64,000 nucleotides of DNA from Amycolatopsis xylanica. GTDB taxonomy: Bacteria > Actinomycetota > Actinomycetes > Mycobacteriales > Pseudonocardiaceae. Shown here one piece after another: positions 38,842-46,818 of this stretch (the stretch's first letter is position 1; each line of letters opens with the position of its first letter). The translations under genes and the position numbers were made by a program. The notes under the pieces are model-generated. The model was not told the origin of the DNA and made no database searches. It saw only the letters and a list, made by a program, of their open reading frames with translations. Location of the stretch: positions 744,001 to 808,000 of the forward strand of contig NZ_FNON01000001.1 of NCBI RefSeq assembly GCF_900107045.1, written 5' to 3'.

Positions 38842-39708
38842 TCAGCCCTTGAGCGCGCCCGAGGCGAGGCCGCGGACGAACGAGCGCTGGAAGAACAGGA
38901 ACGCGGCGACCGACGGCAGCAGCGCCAGCAGTGACGCCGCCATGATCACGCCGGGTGTGACGTTCGGGTCGACGCGCAGCGTGCGCAGGGCGAGCGGCAG
39001 CGTGTAGGTCGACGAGTCGGTCGAGACCAGCAGCGGCAGCAGGTACTGGTCCCAGATCATGGTGAAGCCGAAGACGCCGATCACGCCGAGCGCGGGCCTG
39101 CACATCGGCAGGATGATCTGTGCGAAGATCCGCAGGTCACCGGCGCCGTCGATGCGGGCGGCCTCTTCGAGCTCGCGCGGCACGTCCTTCATGAACTCGG
39201 TCATGACCAGGATCGAGAACGCCCACGCGCCCAGCGGCACGATGACGCCCGCGAGGCTGCCGATCAGGTTGAGGTGCAGCACCGGGACGTCGGCCAGGAT
39301 CAGCGAGAGCGGGATCGCGAGGATCTCCTCCGGCAGCATGAGCGTCGCGAGGATGGCGACCAGCACCAGTGACATGAACCGGAACTTCTTGCGCGCCAAG
39401 GCATAGCCCGCCATTACCGAGACCGCCACCTGCAGCAGCAGGCCGAACCCGACGATGAGGAAGGAGTTCAGCAGGTACTTGCCGACGCCCAGGTTCCAGG
39501 CGATGCCGAAGTTGTCCACCGTCGGGCTCGACGGGATCACGCTGAGCGCGGTCGGGTCGGTGACGTTGTTGAACGCGCTGACCAGCAGTGCCAGCAGCGG
39601 ACCGGCGAAGACCAGCATCAGGATCGTGTACAGGACGAACTTCAGCACCCGCCCGGCCGGGGACTTGACGGCCTCGAGGCCGAGTGCGCTGTCATGGGTC
39701 GAGGTCAT
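38842..39708 (-). CDS. ABC sugar permease, MalG-type
   Basis: A 288-residue inner-membrane permease with six membrane segments; the EAA loop that contacts the ATPase is ELEEAARIDGAG (about 190-201). ATG 39708 overlaps the stop of the MalF-type gene (ATGA). It belongs to the CUT1 importer encoded with the solute-binding protein at 40661-41989 and delivers the oligosaccharides cut by the PL6 lyase and GH29 fucosidase. No ATPase gene is linked, so a shared MsiK-like ATPase elsewhere is presumably used. Confidence 0.93.
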   Translation of the reverse strand: MTSTHDSALGLEAVKSPAGRVLKFVLYTILMLVFAGPLLALLVSAFNNVTDPTALSVIPSSPTVDNFGIAWNLGVGKYLLNSFLIVGFGLLLQVAVSVMAGYALARKKFRFMSLVLVAILATLMLPEEILAIPLSLILADVPVLHLNLIGSLAGVIVPLGAWAFSILVMTEFMKDVPRELEEAARIDGAGDLRIFAQIILPMCRPALGVIGVFGFTMIWDQYLLPLLVSTDSSTYTLPLALRTLRVDPNVTPGVIMAASLLALLPSVAAFLFFQRSFVRGLASGALKG

Positions 39709-40664
39709 GCGTCTCGCCTCCGCCGGATGATCTGGACGAACAGGGTCAGCACGAGCGTCGCGAGGAACAGCAGCACCGCTCCCGCCGCGCCGACGCCCAG
39801 CCGGTTCTGTTCCAGGCCGAGTTTGTAGATCAACGTCATCGCCACTTCCGTCGAGCCGTTCGGCCCGCCGTTGGTGAGCAGGAAGACCTCGGTGAACACA
39901 CGCAGGCCGCGGATGGCGGCGAGCACGAAGAGGATCGAGAACACCGAGCGCAGGCCCGGCAGCGTGACGTGCAGGATCTTGCGCCAGCGGGACGCGCCGT
40001 CGACGGTCGCGGCCTCGTAGAGCCCGCGGTCGATCCCGGCCAGCCCGGCCAGGAAGATCATCATGTCGTAGGGCGCGCCACGCCAGATGCCGGTGATGAT
40101 CACCGAGATCATCGAGGTGCCGGGGTCGTTGATGAACCCCGACGGCCCGAGCCCGACCAGGCCGAGGATGGAGTTGAGCATCCCGTCCTCGGTCGGGTGA
40201 TACATGATCCGCCACAGCTCGGCGACCACGGCGATCGGCACGACCACCGGGAGGAACGCCGCGGAGCGCAGGAACTTCAGCCGCTTGCTCTGGCCCTCCA
40301 TCAGCAGCGCCAGCGCCAGGCCGAGGATCATCGAACCGGCCGTCTGGCCGATCGCGATCACCACGGTGTGCCAGATGGCGTCGTGGAACGCCTGGTCGCC
40401 GAGCACGTACTCGTAGTTCTGGGTCCCGACCCACTGGTTGCCCAGGTACGGCTGGACGTCCTGGAAGGACATCACCACCGCGGTGATCATCGGGATGAAC
40501 TTGAAGTACACGAAGAGGATCAGCGCGGGAGCCAGGAACAGCCACGGTGTCCACCAGTGGCCGTCCCTGCCGGTGTTCTTCTTGCGAGCCTTCGGGGCCG
40601 CGGGCCGGTGACCGACGGGACGGCGGGTGCCGTCGGTCAGCGGTCGCGCGTGGTCGATCGTCAT
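39705..40664 (-). CDS. ABC sugar permease, MalF-type
   Basis: A 319-residue CUT1 permease with a basic cytoplasmic N-terminus (RRPVGHRPAAPKARKK) and six membrane segments; the EAA loop is GLYEAATVDGAS. ATG 40664 overlaps the stop of the solute-binding protein gene. It pairs with the MalG-type permease downstream. Confidence 0.93.
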   Translation of the reverse strand: MTIDHARPLTDGTRRPVGHRPAAPKARKKNTGRDGHWWTPWLFLAPALILFVYFKFIPMITAVVMSFQDVQPYLGNQWVGTQNYEYVLGDQAFHDAIWHTVVIAIGQTAGSMILGLALALLMEGQSKRLKFLRSAAFLPVVVPIAVVAELWRIMYHPTEDGMLNSILGLVGLGPSGFINDPGTSMISVIITGIWRGAPYDMMIFLAGLAGIDRGLYEAATVDGASRWRKILHVTLPGLRSVFSILFVLAAIRGLRVFTEVFLLTNGGPNGSTEVAMTLIYKLGLEQNRLGVGAAGAVLLFLATLVLTLFVQIIRRRRDA

Positions 40665-41989
40665 GAGGCGCCGATTCCCTGCTGCCGCAGCGTCTCCGCC
40701 AGCTTGGTGTCCAGTTTGGACAGCTCGGCCTTGGTGTCGAGCTTGCAGTCGGCGATCAGCGAGCTGATGGTGTCGGCGGTGTCCTGCCGGACCGGGGTCC
40801 AGTTCGGGATCGACGGGACGTAGTGGCCGGAGGTCGTGTAGATGTCGTTGTAGGTCTTCCAGCGCGCGTCGGGACGCTGCTGGGCGATGTCGACCTTCTT
40901 GTTGACCGGCAGCTGCACGATCGGGCCCGCGTCACCCTCCATGCCGATCTTCTGGCCCTCCGGGGAGATGGAGAAGTCGGCGAAGGCGTCCTGGCCCGCC
41001 TGGTTCGGCGAACCGGCCATCAGGTAGGTGCCGTTGCCCTCGGCGAGCACGTCGGCGTTCTTCGCGCCCTTCGGCATCGGGACGACCTCGTACTTGTCCT
41101 TGCCCAGCGACTTGTCGAACCGGGAAAGCAGGTAGGAGGCGACGACGTACATGCCGCCCTTGCCCGCCTCGAACAGGTCGTTGGTCGCCGGGGTGGCCAT
41201 GGAGACCGAACCGGGCTGCAGCACGTTGTCCTTGCACCCGAGGTCGCGGAACCACTGCACGGCCGCCGCCGACTCGGGGGTGCTCATCGCGGGCTTGTAC
41301 TTGCCGTCGCCCTGCTTGCTGATGAAGTCGCCGCCCGCCGCCCACAGGAAGTTCGAGAAGTACCAGGAGGCGTAGCCGCGCTTGGTCGACATGGTGGCGA
41401 CCAGGCCCGCGGTGTCGTTCTTGCCATTGCCGTCCGGGTCCTGCGTGGTGAACGCCTTGGCGAGGCTGGCGATCCCGGCCCAGTCCTGCGGAACCGGCAG
41501 GCCGAGCTTCTCGCGCCAGTCCTTGCGGATCAGCAGCGCGGCCGCCTGCGCGGAGAACGGCAGGCCGTACTGCTTGCCGTCCGGCGTCTTCGTCGCGTTG
41601 AGGCCCTGCTCGATGACGTCGGGGGCGTTCTTGAGCTTGGTCAGGTCGACCTCGCGCAGCAGTCCCTGGCTCTTCATGGTGCCCAGCTGCGCGACGTCGT
41701 TCATCACGATGTCGGGCAGGTCGCGCTGGGCGGCGCGCTGGGCGAGCTTCGTCTCGAAGTCGTCGAAGATCGCGGTGACCTGCACCTTGAAACCGGTCGC
41801 CTTCTCGAAGGCCTCCGCGAGCCGCTTGGTGGCCGCTTCACCGGCCTGGCCGGGGGTCGTGCGGGTCCACAGTTCCAGTGGCGCCTTGCTGTCCTGCGCG
41901 ACGTTCGTTCCCGCCGGGCCGCCGGAGCAGCCTGTGAGGACCAGAGCCGAGACGATGAGTCCGGCGCCGATCCGTCGCGATTTGCGCAT
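40661..41989 (-). CDS. ABC sugar-binding lipoprotein of the glycan locus
   Basis: A 442-residue CUT1 solute-binding protein. The lipobox LVLTGC gives lipidated Cys21. The sugar-binding fold (family 1) is shown by LELWTRTTPGQAGEAATKRLAEAFEK (given by its ends), LPDIVMNDVAQLG and GKYKPAMSTPESAAAVQWF. ATG 41989 has GGGAGAAG ahead. It is the first gene of the importer operon, read from the promoter region holding the GGTAAGCGCTTTCC operator. Ligand inferred to be oligosaccharide fragments from the PL6 lyase. Confidence 0.92.
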   Translation of the reverse strand: MRKSRRIGAGLIVSALVLTGCSGGPAGTNVAQDSKAPLELWTRTTPGQAGEAATKRLAEAFEKATGFKVQVTAIFDDFETKLAQRAAQRDLPDIVMNDVAQLGTMKSQGLLREVDLTKLKNAPDVIEQGLNATKTPDGKQYGLPFSAQAAALLIRKDWREKLGLPVPQDWAGIASLAKAFTTQDPDGNGKNDTAGLVATMSTKRGYASWYFSNFLWAAGGDFISKQGDGKYKPAMSTPESAAAVQWFRDLGCKDNVLQPGSVSMATPATNDLFEAGKGGMYVVASYLLSRFDKSLGKDKYEVVPMPKGAKNADVLAEGNGTYLMAGSPNQAGQDAFADFSISPEGQKIGMEGDAGPIVQLPVNKKVDIAQQRPDARWKTYNDIYTTSGHYVPSIPNWTPVRQDTADTISSLIADCKLDTKAELSKLDTKLAETLRQQGIGAS

Positions 41990-42035
41990 CGCTTCTCCCG
42001 TTCCATGTGGACCGCGCTGTCTACTGCGGAGGGAC

Positions 42036-42049
42036 GGTAAGCGCTTTCC
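42036..42049. promoter_or_regulatory. LacI-type operator before the glycan ABC operon
   Basis: GGTAAGCGCTTTCC carries the AAGCGCTT core of the operator at 34968 with one arm mismatch. It is 47 bases upstream of the solute-binding protein start and within the region shared with the divergent dehydrogenase gene. A second dyad, ATGATT-ACG-AATCAT, lies at 42071-42085 and could be a site for another regulator. Confidence 0.7.
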
Positions 42050-42171
42050 CGCCCACCGGTCAATGGTCCGATGATTACGAATCATTAGTAAGGAGAATTA
42101 CCCGATCAGGGGGACGAGTCGGGTTACTCTGGGTACAGGGATCGGATGTATGGTGCGTTCCGGAGGCGAAA

Positions 42172-43179
42172 ATGACGCTTGAACAGCACCGGCCGGTGAC
42201 CCTGCTCGTGATGGAGGAACGGCGCCGTGACGAGGTGTACCCGAAGGTGGTGCGCGAGGAACTCGAAAGCCTGACGCGCTGGCGCGAGCCGCTCACCCGT
42301 GAGCAGCTCGCGGCGGATCCGTCCGCTTTGGACGGTGTCGAGGTGCTGCTGTCCGGCTGGGGCGCTCCGGTGCTCGATTCGGTCCTGTTAGGACACGCGA
42401 CGAGCCTGCGCGCGGTGCTGGTCGCGGCGGGCTCCGTCCGCCCGCTGACCACCCCGGAGTTCTGGGCGCGCGAGATCCCGATCGTGTCGGCGGCCTCGGC
42501 GAACGCGATCCCGGTCGCGGAGTTCACCCTCGCGCAGATCCTGCTGGGCCTGAAGCAGGTGCACCGCATCGCCCGCGAGCTGCGCGAGCGCCAGGCGTAT
42601 CCGCCGGATCCCCCGGTGCCCGGCGGCTACCGTTCGAAGGTCGGCCTGCTCGGCTTGGGCGAGATCGGCGCGCTCGTCGCCTCCCACCTGCGCAACTTCG
42701 ACGTCGAGGTGCTGGCGACCGACCCGGTGGTGGACGCCGCGACGGCCGCCGACCTGGGCGTGCGCCTGGTCGACCTCGGCGAGCTGTTCGCGTCCTGCTC
42801 GGTCGTCAGCCTGCACGCGCCCCTGCTCCCGGAGACCGAAGGCCTGGTCAACGGCGACCTCGTGGCCACACTGGAGCCCGGCGCGACCCTGATCAACACC
42901 GCCCGCGGCGCGGTCGTCGACGAGCCGTCGGTGCTCCCGGTGCTGGCCGAGCGCCAGGACCTGACGGCCATCCTGGACGTCACGTTCCCGGAGCCGCCGG
43001 TCGCGGGCTCGCTGCTGTACACCCTGCCGAACGTCGTACTGACGCCGCATCTGGCCGGGGCGTTGAGCGCCGAGCGTGGCCGGATGGGCGAGCTGGTCAC
43101 CGCCGAACTGCGCAGGCTGATCCTGGGTCACCCCTTGCAGCACGCGGTCGCACCCGCCGCCGCCCACCTCCGCGCCTAA
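42172..43179 (+). CDS. D-isomer-specific 2-hydroxyacid dehydrogenase
   Basis: A 335-residue NAD-dependent dehydrogenase of the D-3-phosphoglycerate dehydrogenase/hydroxypyruvate reductase class. The cofactor-binding motif VGLLGLGEIGALVA (about 159-172) and the signature LINTARGAVVDEPS with the substrate Arg are present; the Glu of FPEPP and the catalytic His in LTPHLAG complete the active site. ATG 42172 has GGAGG 5 bases ahead. It is divergent from the glycan ABC operon and may reduce a keto acid from uronate breakdown; this is inferred from position. Confidence 0.88.
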   Translation: MTLEQHRPVTLLVMEERRRDEVYPKVVREELESLTRWREPLTREQLAADPSALDGVEVLLSGWGAPVLDSVLLGHATSLRAVLVAAGSVRPLTTPEFWAREIPIVSAASANAIPVAEFTLAQILLGLKQVHRIARELRERQAYPPDPPVPGGYRSKVGLLGLGEIGALVASHLRNFDVEVLATDPVVDAATAADLGVRLVDLGELFASCSVVSLHAPLLPETEGLVNGDLVATLEPGATLINTARGAVVDEPSVLPVLAERQDLTAILDVTFPEPPVAGSLLYTLPNVVLTPHLAGALSAERGRMGELVTAELRRLILGHPLQHAVAPAAAHLRA

Positions 43180-43183
43180 CGGG

Positions 43184-43229
43184 CTCGTGAGTGTTTTGGC
43201 CGGTTAGAACCGGCCGTACCACTCACGAC
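43184..43229 (+). repeat. 46-base GGTTAGAACC palindrome, copy 4
   Basis: CTCGTGAGTGTT ... GGCCGGTTAGAACCGGCC ... CCACTCACGAC, starting 4 bases after the dehydrogenase stop. Outer and inner stems pair; the 4 bases between them do not. Confidence 0.85.
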
Positions 43230-43254
43230 CCCCGCGCGTGTCAGGCGTGCGCGG

Positions 43255-43280
43255 GCGGGATAAAGCCCGCTTTATCCCGC
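43255..43280. repeat. GATAAAG/CTTTATC palindrome
   Basis: GCGGGATAAAGC and GCTTTATCCCGC pair over 12 bp around CC; same family as at 4828, 7157, 13225 and 43476. Confidence 0.8.
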
Positions 43281-43357
43281 TGCCGCAGGGCCGGTGAGTG
43301 CGGTTTGCGGCGTTGAACGACCTGATTCCCCCTCAGTCAACCCGCTTGACCAAGCCA

Positions 43358-43406
43358 CATGAAAGTGGCGTCTGTGACGCTGACCGTCACATACGCCGCT
43401 TTCGTG
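43358..43406. repeat. 22-bp inverted repeat
   Basis: Left arm 43358-43379 (CATGAAAGTGGCGTCTGTG plus ACG) pairs with 43385-43406 at 19 of 22 positions; the 5-base loop is CTGAC. It stands between the two GATAAAG palindromes and is a third kind of element. Confidence 0.7.
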
Positions 43407-43475
43407 CGATCAAGGCCGACTTCGCCCCAGGGCCTGCCCACCGAGGCCGAGCAAGCGACTCGCGCGGCCGGCATC

Positions 43476-43499
43476 CGGGATAAAGCCCGCTTTATCCCG
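43476..43499. repeat. GATAAAG/CTTTATC palindrome
   Basis: CGGGATAAAGC and GCTTTATCCCG around CC; 15 bases ahead of the next 46-base element. Confidence 0.8.
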
Positions 43500-43513
43500 C
43501 CCAGCGCAAGGGG

Positions 43514-43559
43514 GTCGTGAGTGTTGCGGCCGGTTCTAACCGGCCGTACCACTCACGAC
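43514..43559 (-). repeat. 46-base GGTTAGAACC palindrome, copy 5
   Basis: GTCGTGAGTGTT ... GGCCGGTTCTAACCGGCC ... CCACTCACGAC; reversed centre relative to copy 4. It ends 74 bases before the secreted-protein start. Confidence 0.85.
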
Positions 43560-43632
43560 CCTTTCGCCTGGGCGGGATCTGGGCGCGCTGTTCGGCAGGC
43601 TTCTCACCGAAACTCGGATGAGGGGAAACGAA

Positions 43633-44079
43633 ATGCGCGCATGGGTGACTCGATGCCTGACGACCGCGGCCGTGGCGGGCGCCTTGCTGGGTTCCGTGAC
43701 GGTCGGCGCGCAGGCGTCGACGCAGGGGCCCGCGGCGGAGTCGGGCCGGTGCAAGGGCTTCGTGGAGGTGGAACGGCATGAACTCCGGAATTCCTTCCAC
43801 AGCCTGATCGGCACGGTCGTCCTGTACTGGAACGGCACGTACCAGATGAACTGCGTGGCGACGTTCAAGAGCGCGGCCTACGGCGTGGCCACACCCACCA
43901 GTGCCTACGTGTGCACGAAGACCGGCGGCAAAGAGGTGTGCAGCATCGACAAGGGCAGCTTCCGCTACCTGGCCGAAACGCACCCGCTGAAGTCGCCGGG
44001 CTGTGTGCGCTGGGGTGGCTCCGTGACCGGCATCGACGGCTTCAAGGTCGAGGTCAACAAGCCCTACGGCCACTGCTGA
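43633..44079 (+). CDS. Secreted small cysteine-rich protein of unknown function
   Basis: A 148-residue exported protein. The signal peptide (about 1-29) ends in GAQAS; the mature part of about 119 residues has six Cys (in GRCKG, MNCVA, YVCTK, EVCSI, PGCVR and the C-terminal GHC), suggesting three disulfides. No known domain is recognised. ATG 43633 has AGGGG 7 bases ahead; ATG 43618 is less likely. The gene stands alone, with 46-base palindromes on both sides (43514, 44083). Its last residue is Cys, which is unusual but not unique. Confidence 0.82.
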   Translation: MRAWVTRCLTTAAVAGALLGSVTVGAQASTQGPAAESGRCKGFVEVERHELRNSFHSLIGTVVLYWNGTYQMNCVATFKSAAYGVATPTSAYVCTKTGGKEVCSIDKGSFRYLAETHPLKSPGCVRWGGSVTGIDGFKVEVNKPYGHC

Positions 44080-44082
44080 GGG

Positions 44083-44128
44083 CTCGTGAGTGTTCTGGCC
44101 GGTTAGAACCGGCCGTGCCACTCACGAC
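44083..44128 (+). repeat. 46-base GGTTAGAACC palindrome, copy 6
   Basis: CTCGTGAGTGTT ... GGCCGGTTAGAACCGGCC ... GCCACTCACGAC, starting 4 bases after the secreted-protein stop. Confidence 0.85.
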
Positions 44129-44149
44129 CCTTGGCTTGGGCGGATCTGG

Positions 44150-44195
44150 GTCGTGCGCGTTGCGGGCGGTTAGAACCGCCCGCAACGCGCACGAG
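44150..44195 (+). repeat. 46-base GGTTAGAACC palindrome, copy 7 (divergent, fully paired)
   Basis: TCGTGCGCGTTGCGGGCGG pairs perfectly with its complement around TTAGAA. Several bases differ from the other copies on both arms at once, so pairing is conserved though sequence is not. Confidence 0.85.
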
Positions 44196-44311
44196 TCCCC
44201 TTGACCTGCGGCTTCCGTCGGGCGGCTTGTGGTCCGCCGCCTCCTGTCGCGAAAGCCGCTGCCCCGGAGGCGCGCCGAGCACCCATGATCCTTTAGCTGG
44301 GCGAACCGGGG

Positions 44312-44357
44312 GTCGTGAGTGTTTTGGCCGGTTAGAACCGGCCGTACCACTCACGAG
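44312..44357 (+). repeat. 46-base GGTTAGAACC palindrome, copy 8
   Basis: GTCGTGAGTGTT ... GGCCGGTTAGAACCGGCC ... CCACTCACGAG; it ends 7 bases before the cebR stop on the minus strand. The 284-base gap 44080-44363 otherwise shows no gene. Confidence 0.85.
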
Positions 44358-44363
44358 CCTGGG

Positions 44364-45383
44364 TCAGCTGGATGAGCGGAGGGTGAGGGAGACCGGCAGT
44401 ATGCGCTGGGCCGGCTTGACGTCGGGGTCGTCCAGCAGCCGCAGCAGGGTCTCGACCATGGCGTGCACCTGCTCGCGCGGGTCTTGGTGGACCGAGGTGA
44501 GCGGGGGCTCCATCGCGGGCGCGAGGGTCGCGTTGTCGTCGAAGCTGACGACCGCGACCTCGGCCGGGATACGGCGGCCCGCCGCGTGGAGGGTGCGGAG
44601 TGCGCCGACCGCCATCATGTCGCTGGCGACGAAGACCGCGTCGAGGTCCGGGCGGCGCGCCAGCAGCGCCGTCATCGCGTGGGCGCCGCCGGAGAGGGTG
44701 AAGTCGGCTTCTTCGGACAGCTCCGCCGGGTCGAGGCCGGCGTCGAGCAGTGTCTTGCGCCAGCCGGACAGGCGGTCGATCGCGGCGCTCTGGTCCTGAG
44801 GCCCGGCGATCGTGGCGATGCGGGTCCGCCCGGCCGCGATCAGGTGCTCGACCGCCAGGCGGGCGCCGCCCTCGTTGTCGAAGTCGACCACGTGCACGCC
44901 GCGCTTGATGCCCGCCGCCTGGCCGCCGAAGACGACCGGGATTCGCAGCAGCCGCAACGCTTTCGGCAGCGGATCGGCCCGGTGGGGCGCGAAGACCAGC
45001 GCGCCGTCGACGTGGCCGCCTTCGAGGAAACGGACCGTGCGGCCGAGGTCTTCGCGGGTGTCGCTGAAGATCAGGACCATCTGACGATCGACATCGGCCA
45101 GCTCGCGGTACCCCGCGCGCATCACGGCCGTGCGGTACGGGTCGTCGAGCAGCCGGGCCTCGGGCTCCGACAGGACCACCGCGATCGCGCCGGTCCGGCG
45201 CGTGACCAGCGAACGGGCCGCCTGGTTGGGGGAGTAGCCGAGGTCGCGGGCGGCGGCCTGGACCTTCTCGCGGGCGGCCGCGCTGACATAGGCGTCGTCG
45301 TTCAGCGCGCGCGACGCCGTCGACCGGGACACGCCCGCGAAGGCGGCCACGTCTTCGAGCGTCGGCCGGTCCTGTTCTCTCAC
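44364..45383 (-). CDS. cebR: CebR-like LacI-family repressor of cellobiose uptake
   Basis: A 339-residue LacI regulator. The helix-turn-helix is TLEDVAAFAGVSRSTASRAL with hinge helix NQAARSLVTRRTGAI; the ligand domain covers about 65-330. GTG 45383 is preferred: the protein then starts VREQDRPTLEDV, the normal LacI length. The divergent operon encodes a CUT1 importer and a GH1 beta-glucosidase, and the gap contains TGGGAGCGCTCCCA, the operator known for Streptomyces CebR, which responds to cellobiose. The identity rests on that operator plus the gene order. Confidence 0.9.
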   Translation of the reverse strand: MREQDRPTLEDVAAFAGVSRSTASRALNDDAYVSAAAREKVQAAARDLGYSPNQAARSLVTRRTGAIAVVLSEPEARLLDDPYRTAVMRAGYRELADVDRQMVLIFSDTREDLGRTVRFLEGGHVDGALVFAPHRADPLPKALRLLRIPVVFGGQAAGIKRGVHVVDFDNEGGARLAVEHLIAAGRTRIATIAGPQDQSAAIDRLSGWRKTLLDAGLDPAELSEEADFTLSGGAHAMTALLARRPDLDAVFVASDMMAVGALRTLHAAGRRIPAEVAVVSFDDNATLAPAMEPPLTSVHQDPREQVHAMVETLLRLLDDPDVKPAQRILPVSLTLRSSS

Positions 45384-45408
45384 GCTTCTCAGCTTAGCCG
45401 CCGAAGCC

Positions 45409-45420
45409 GGGAGCGCTCCC
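45409..45420. promoter_or_regulatory. Secondary CebR-type operator
   Basis: GGGAGCGCTCCC, matching the CebR palindrome core with two flank differences (C and T instead of T and A). It lies 26 bases upstream of the cebR start and 57 bp, centre to centre, from the main operator, so it may serve cebR autoregulation or looping. Confidence 0.75.
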
Positions 45421-45426
45421 TGCCTC

Positions 45427-45455
45427 TTGACACCGGGGTGGTCCGCAATCAGACT
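45427..45455 (+). promoter_or_regulatory. Probable cebE promoter
   Basis: TTGACA (45427-45432) is a perfect -35; 17 bases later CAGACT (45450-45455) is a weak -10. The main CebR operator begins 9 bases after it, where a bound repressor would block initiation. Confidence 0.55.
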
Positions 45456-45463
45456 CTCCGCAT

Positions 45464-45479
45464 CTGGGAGCGCTCCCAG
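45464..45479. promoter_or_regulatory. Main CebR operator
   Basis: CTGGGAGCGCTCCCAG is a perfect 16-bp palindrome containing the complete Streptomyces CebR site TGGGAGCGCTCCCA. It is 31 bases upstream of the cebE start. Confidence 0.88.
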
Positions 45480-45509
45480 AAACGATTTCCGGCAAAGGGG
45501 TTGGAATAC

Positions 45510-46814
45510 GTGAGAACCATCCGGAACGGCCTGGTGTTGGCAGTGGGCATCGCGCTGACGGCGATCACCGCCTCGGCCTGCGGCGGCGACGGCAAGCAGG
45601 ACACGCCCGCCGCGGCCGGGCCGGGTGAGCAGGTCGAGCTGACGCTGGCGACGTTCACCGAGTTCGGCTACGAGGCGCTCGTCGAGGAGTACCAGAAGCT
45701 CCACCCGAACATCAGGATCACCCATCGCAAGACCGGCCAGGGCGGCCCGTACCACCAGGACCTGATCACCAAGCTGGCCGCGGGCTCCGGCCTGGCCGAC
45801 GTCACCGCGGTCGAGGAGGGGCACCTCTCCGACGTGCTCGACAAGGGCTCGAAGTTCAACGACCTGACCAAGATCGGGCCCGCGAGCGCGTCGGCCGACC
45901 GCTGGCTGCCGTGGAAGTACGACGCCGCCAAGACCAAGGACGGCAAGGTCATCGGCTACGGGACCGACATCGGCCCGCTCGCCATGTGCTACCGCAAGGA
46001 CCTGCTCGCGGCGGCGGGCCTCCCGTCCGACCCTGAAGCGGTCAAGCCGCTCTTCGCGACCTGGGACAGCTACTTCGAGGCTGGCGCGCAGTACGTGTCG
46101 AAGAGCGGCGGGAAGGCGTGGTTCGACTCGGCCGCGCAGAACTTCAACGCCATGGTCAACCAGCTGCCGGACGGCTATATCGGCAAGGATGACAAGCTGG
46201 CGGTCGAAGGCAACCAGGGCATCAGGGACGCGTGGGCGAAGGTCACCGCCGCGGTCGCCAAGGGCCAGTCGGCCAAGCTGACGGCGTTCAGCAACGAGTG
46301 GAATTCCGGCTTCAAGCAGGGCGCGTTCGCGACGAAGGTGTGCCCGGCCTGGATGCTCGGCGTGATCAAGGAGCACGCGGGCCCGGAGAACGCGGGCAAG
46401 TGGGCCGTCACCGCGGCCTTCCCCGGCGGGGGCGGCAACTGGGGTGGCTCGTATCTGACGGTGCCGACGCAGTCGAAGCACCCGAAGGAGGCCGCCGAAC
46501 TCGCCGCCTGGCTGACCGCGCCCGAACAGCAGATCAAGGCGTTCCAGGCCAAGGGCAACTTCCCGAGCCAGGTCCAGGCGCTGACCGACCCGGCGCTGCT
46601 GAGCCAGACCGACGCCTACTTCGGTGACGCGAAGATCGGCGCGCTGTTCGCCGAGCAGGCGAAGAAGGTCAACAAGCCGCAGTACAAGGGCCCAGGCGAC
46701 GGCCAGATCCAGGAGAACGCGTCCAGCCCGGCGCTGCAGGCGGTCGAGCAGGGCAAGCCCGCCGCCGACGGCTGGCAGCAGCTGGTCGACGCCGCGAAGA
46801 AGATCACGCGCTGA
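45510..46814 (+). CDS. cebE: CebE-like cello-oligosaccharide-binding lipoprotein
   Basis: A 434-residue CUT1 solute-binding protein; lipobox ASAC gives lipidated Cys24. VELTLATFTEFGYEALVEEYQ (given by its start), HLSDVLDKGSKFNDL, YGTDIGPLAMCYRKDLL and PAWMLGVIKEHAG are typical of CebE-type proteins. GTG 45510 has AAAGGGG 9 bases ahead. It is the first gene after the CebR operators and is followed by two permease genes and bglC. In Streptomyces CebE binds cellobiose and cellotriose; the same ligand is inferred here from synteny. Confidence 0.9.
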   Translation: MRTIRNGLVLAVGIALTAITASACGGDGKQDTPAAAGPGEQVELTLATFTEFGYEALVEEYQKLHPNIRITHRKTGQGGPYHQDLITKLAAGSGLADVTAVEEGHLSDVLDKGSKFNDLTKIGPASASADRWLPWKYDAAKTKDGKVIGYGTDIGPLAMCYRKDLLAAAGLPSDPEAVKPLFATWDSYFEAGAQYVSKSGGKAWFDSAAQNFNAMVNQLPDGYIGKDDKLAVEGNQGIRDAWAKVTAAVAKGQSAKLTAFSNEWNSGFKQGAFATKVCPAWMLGVIKEHAGPENAGKWAVTAAFPGGGGNWGGSYLTVPTQSKHPKEAAELAAWLTAPEQQIKAFQAKGNFPSQVQALTDPALLSQTDAYFGDAKIGALFAEQAKKVNKPQYKGPGDGQIQENASSPALQAVEQGKPAADGWQQLVDAAKKITR

Positions 46815-46818
46815 GCCG

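Larger units (their letters stand above)
43180..43632. other. Palindrome-rich intergenic stretch
   Basis: 453 bases without a supported gene. It holds five inverted repeats from three families: 46-base elements at 43184 and 43514, GATAAAG palindromes at 43255 and 43476, and a 22-bp hairpin at 43358-43406. Short open frames here are unsupported by ribosome sites. Confidence 0.6.

Noticed and set aside
43298..43483. Short ORF between palindromes
   Set aside because: It has no ribosome site and runs across the 22-bp hairpin and a GATAAAG palindrome; explained by the repeats.
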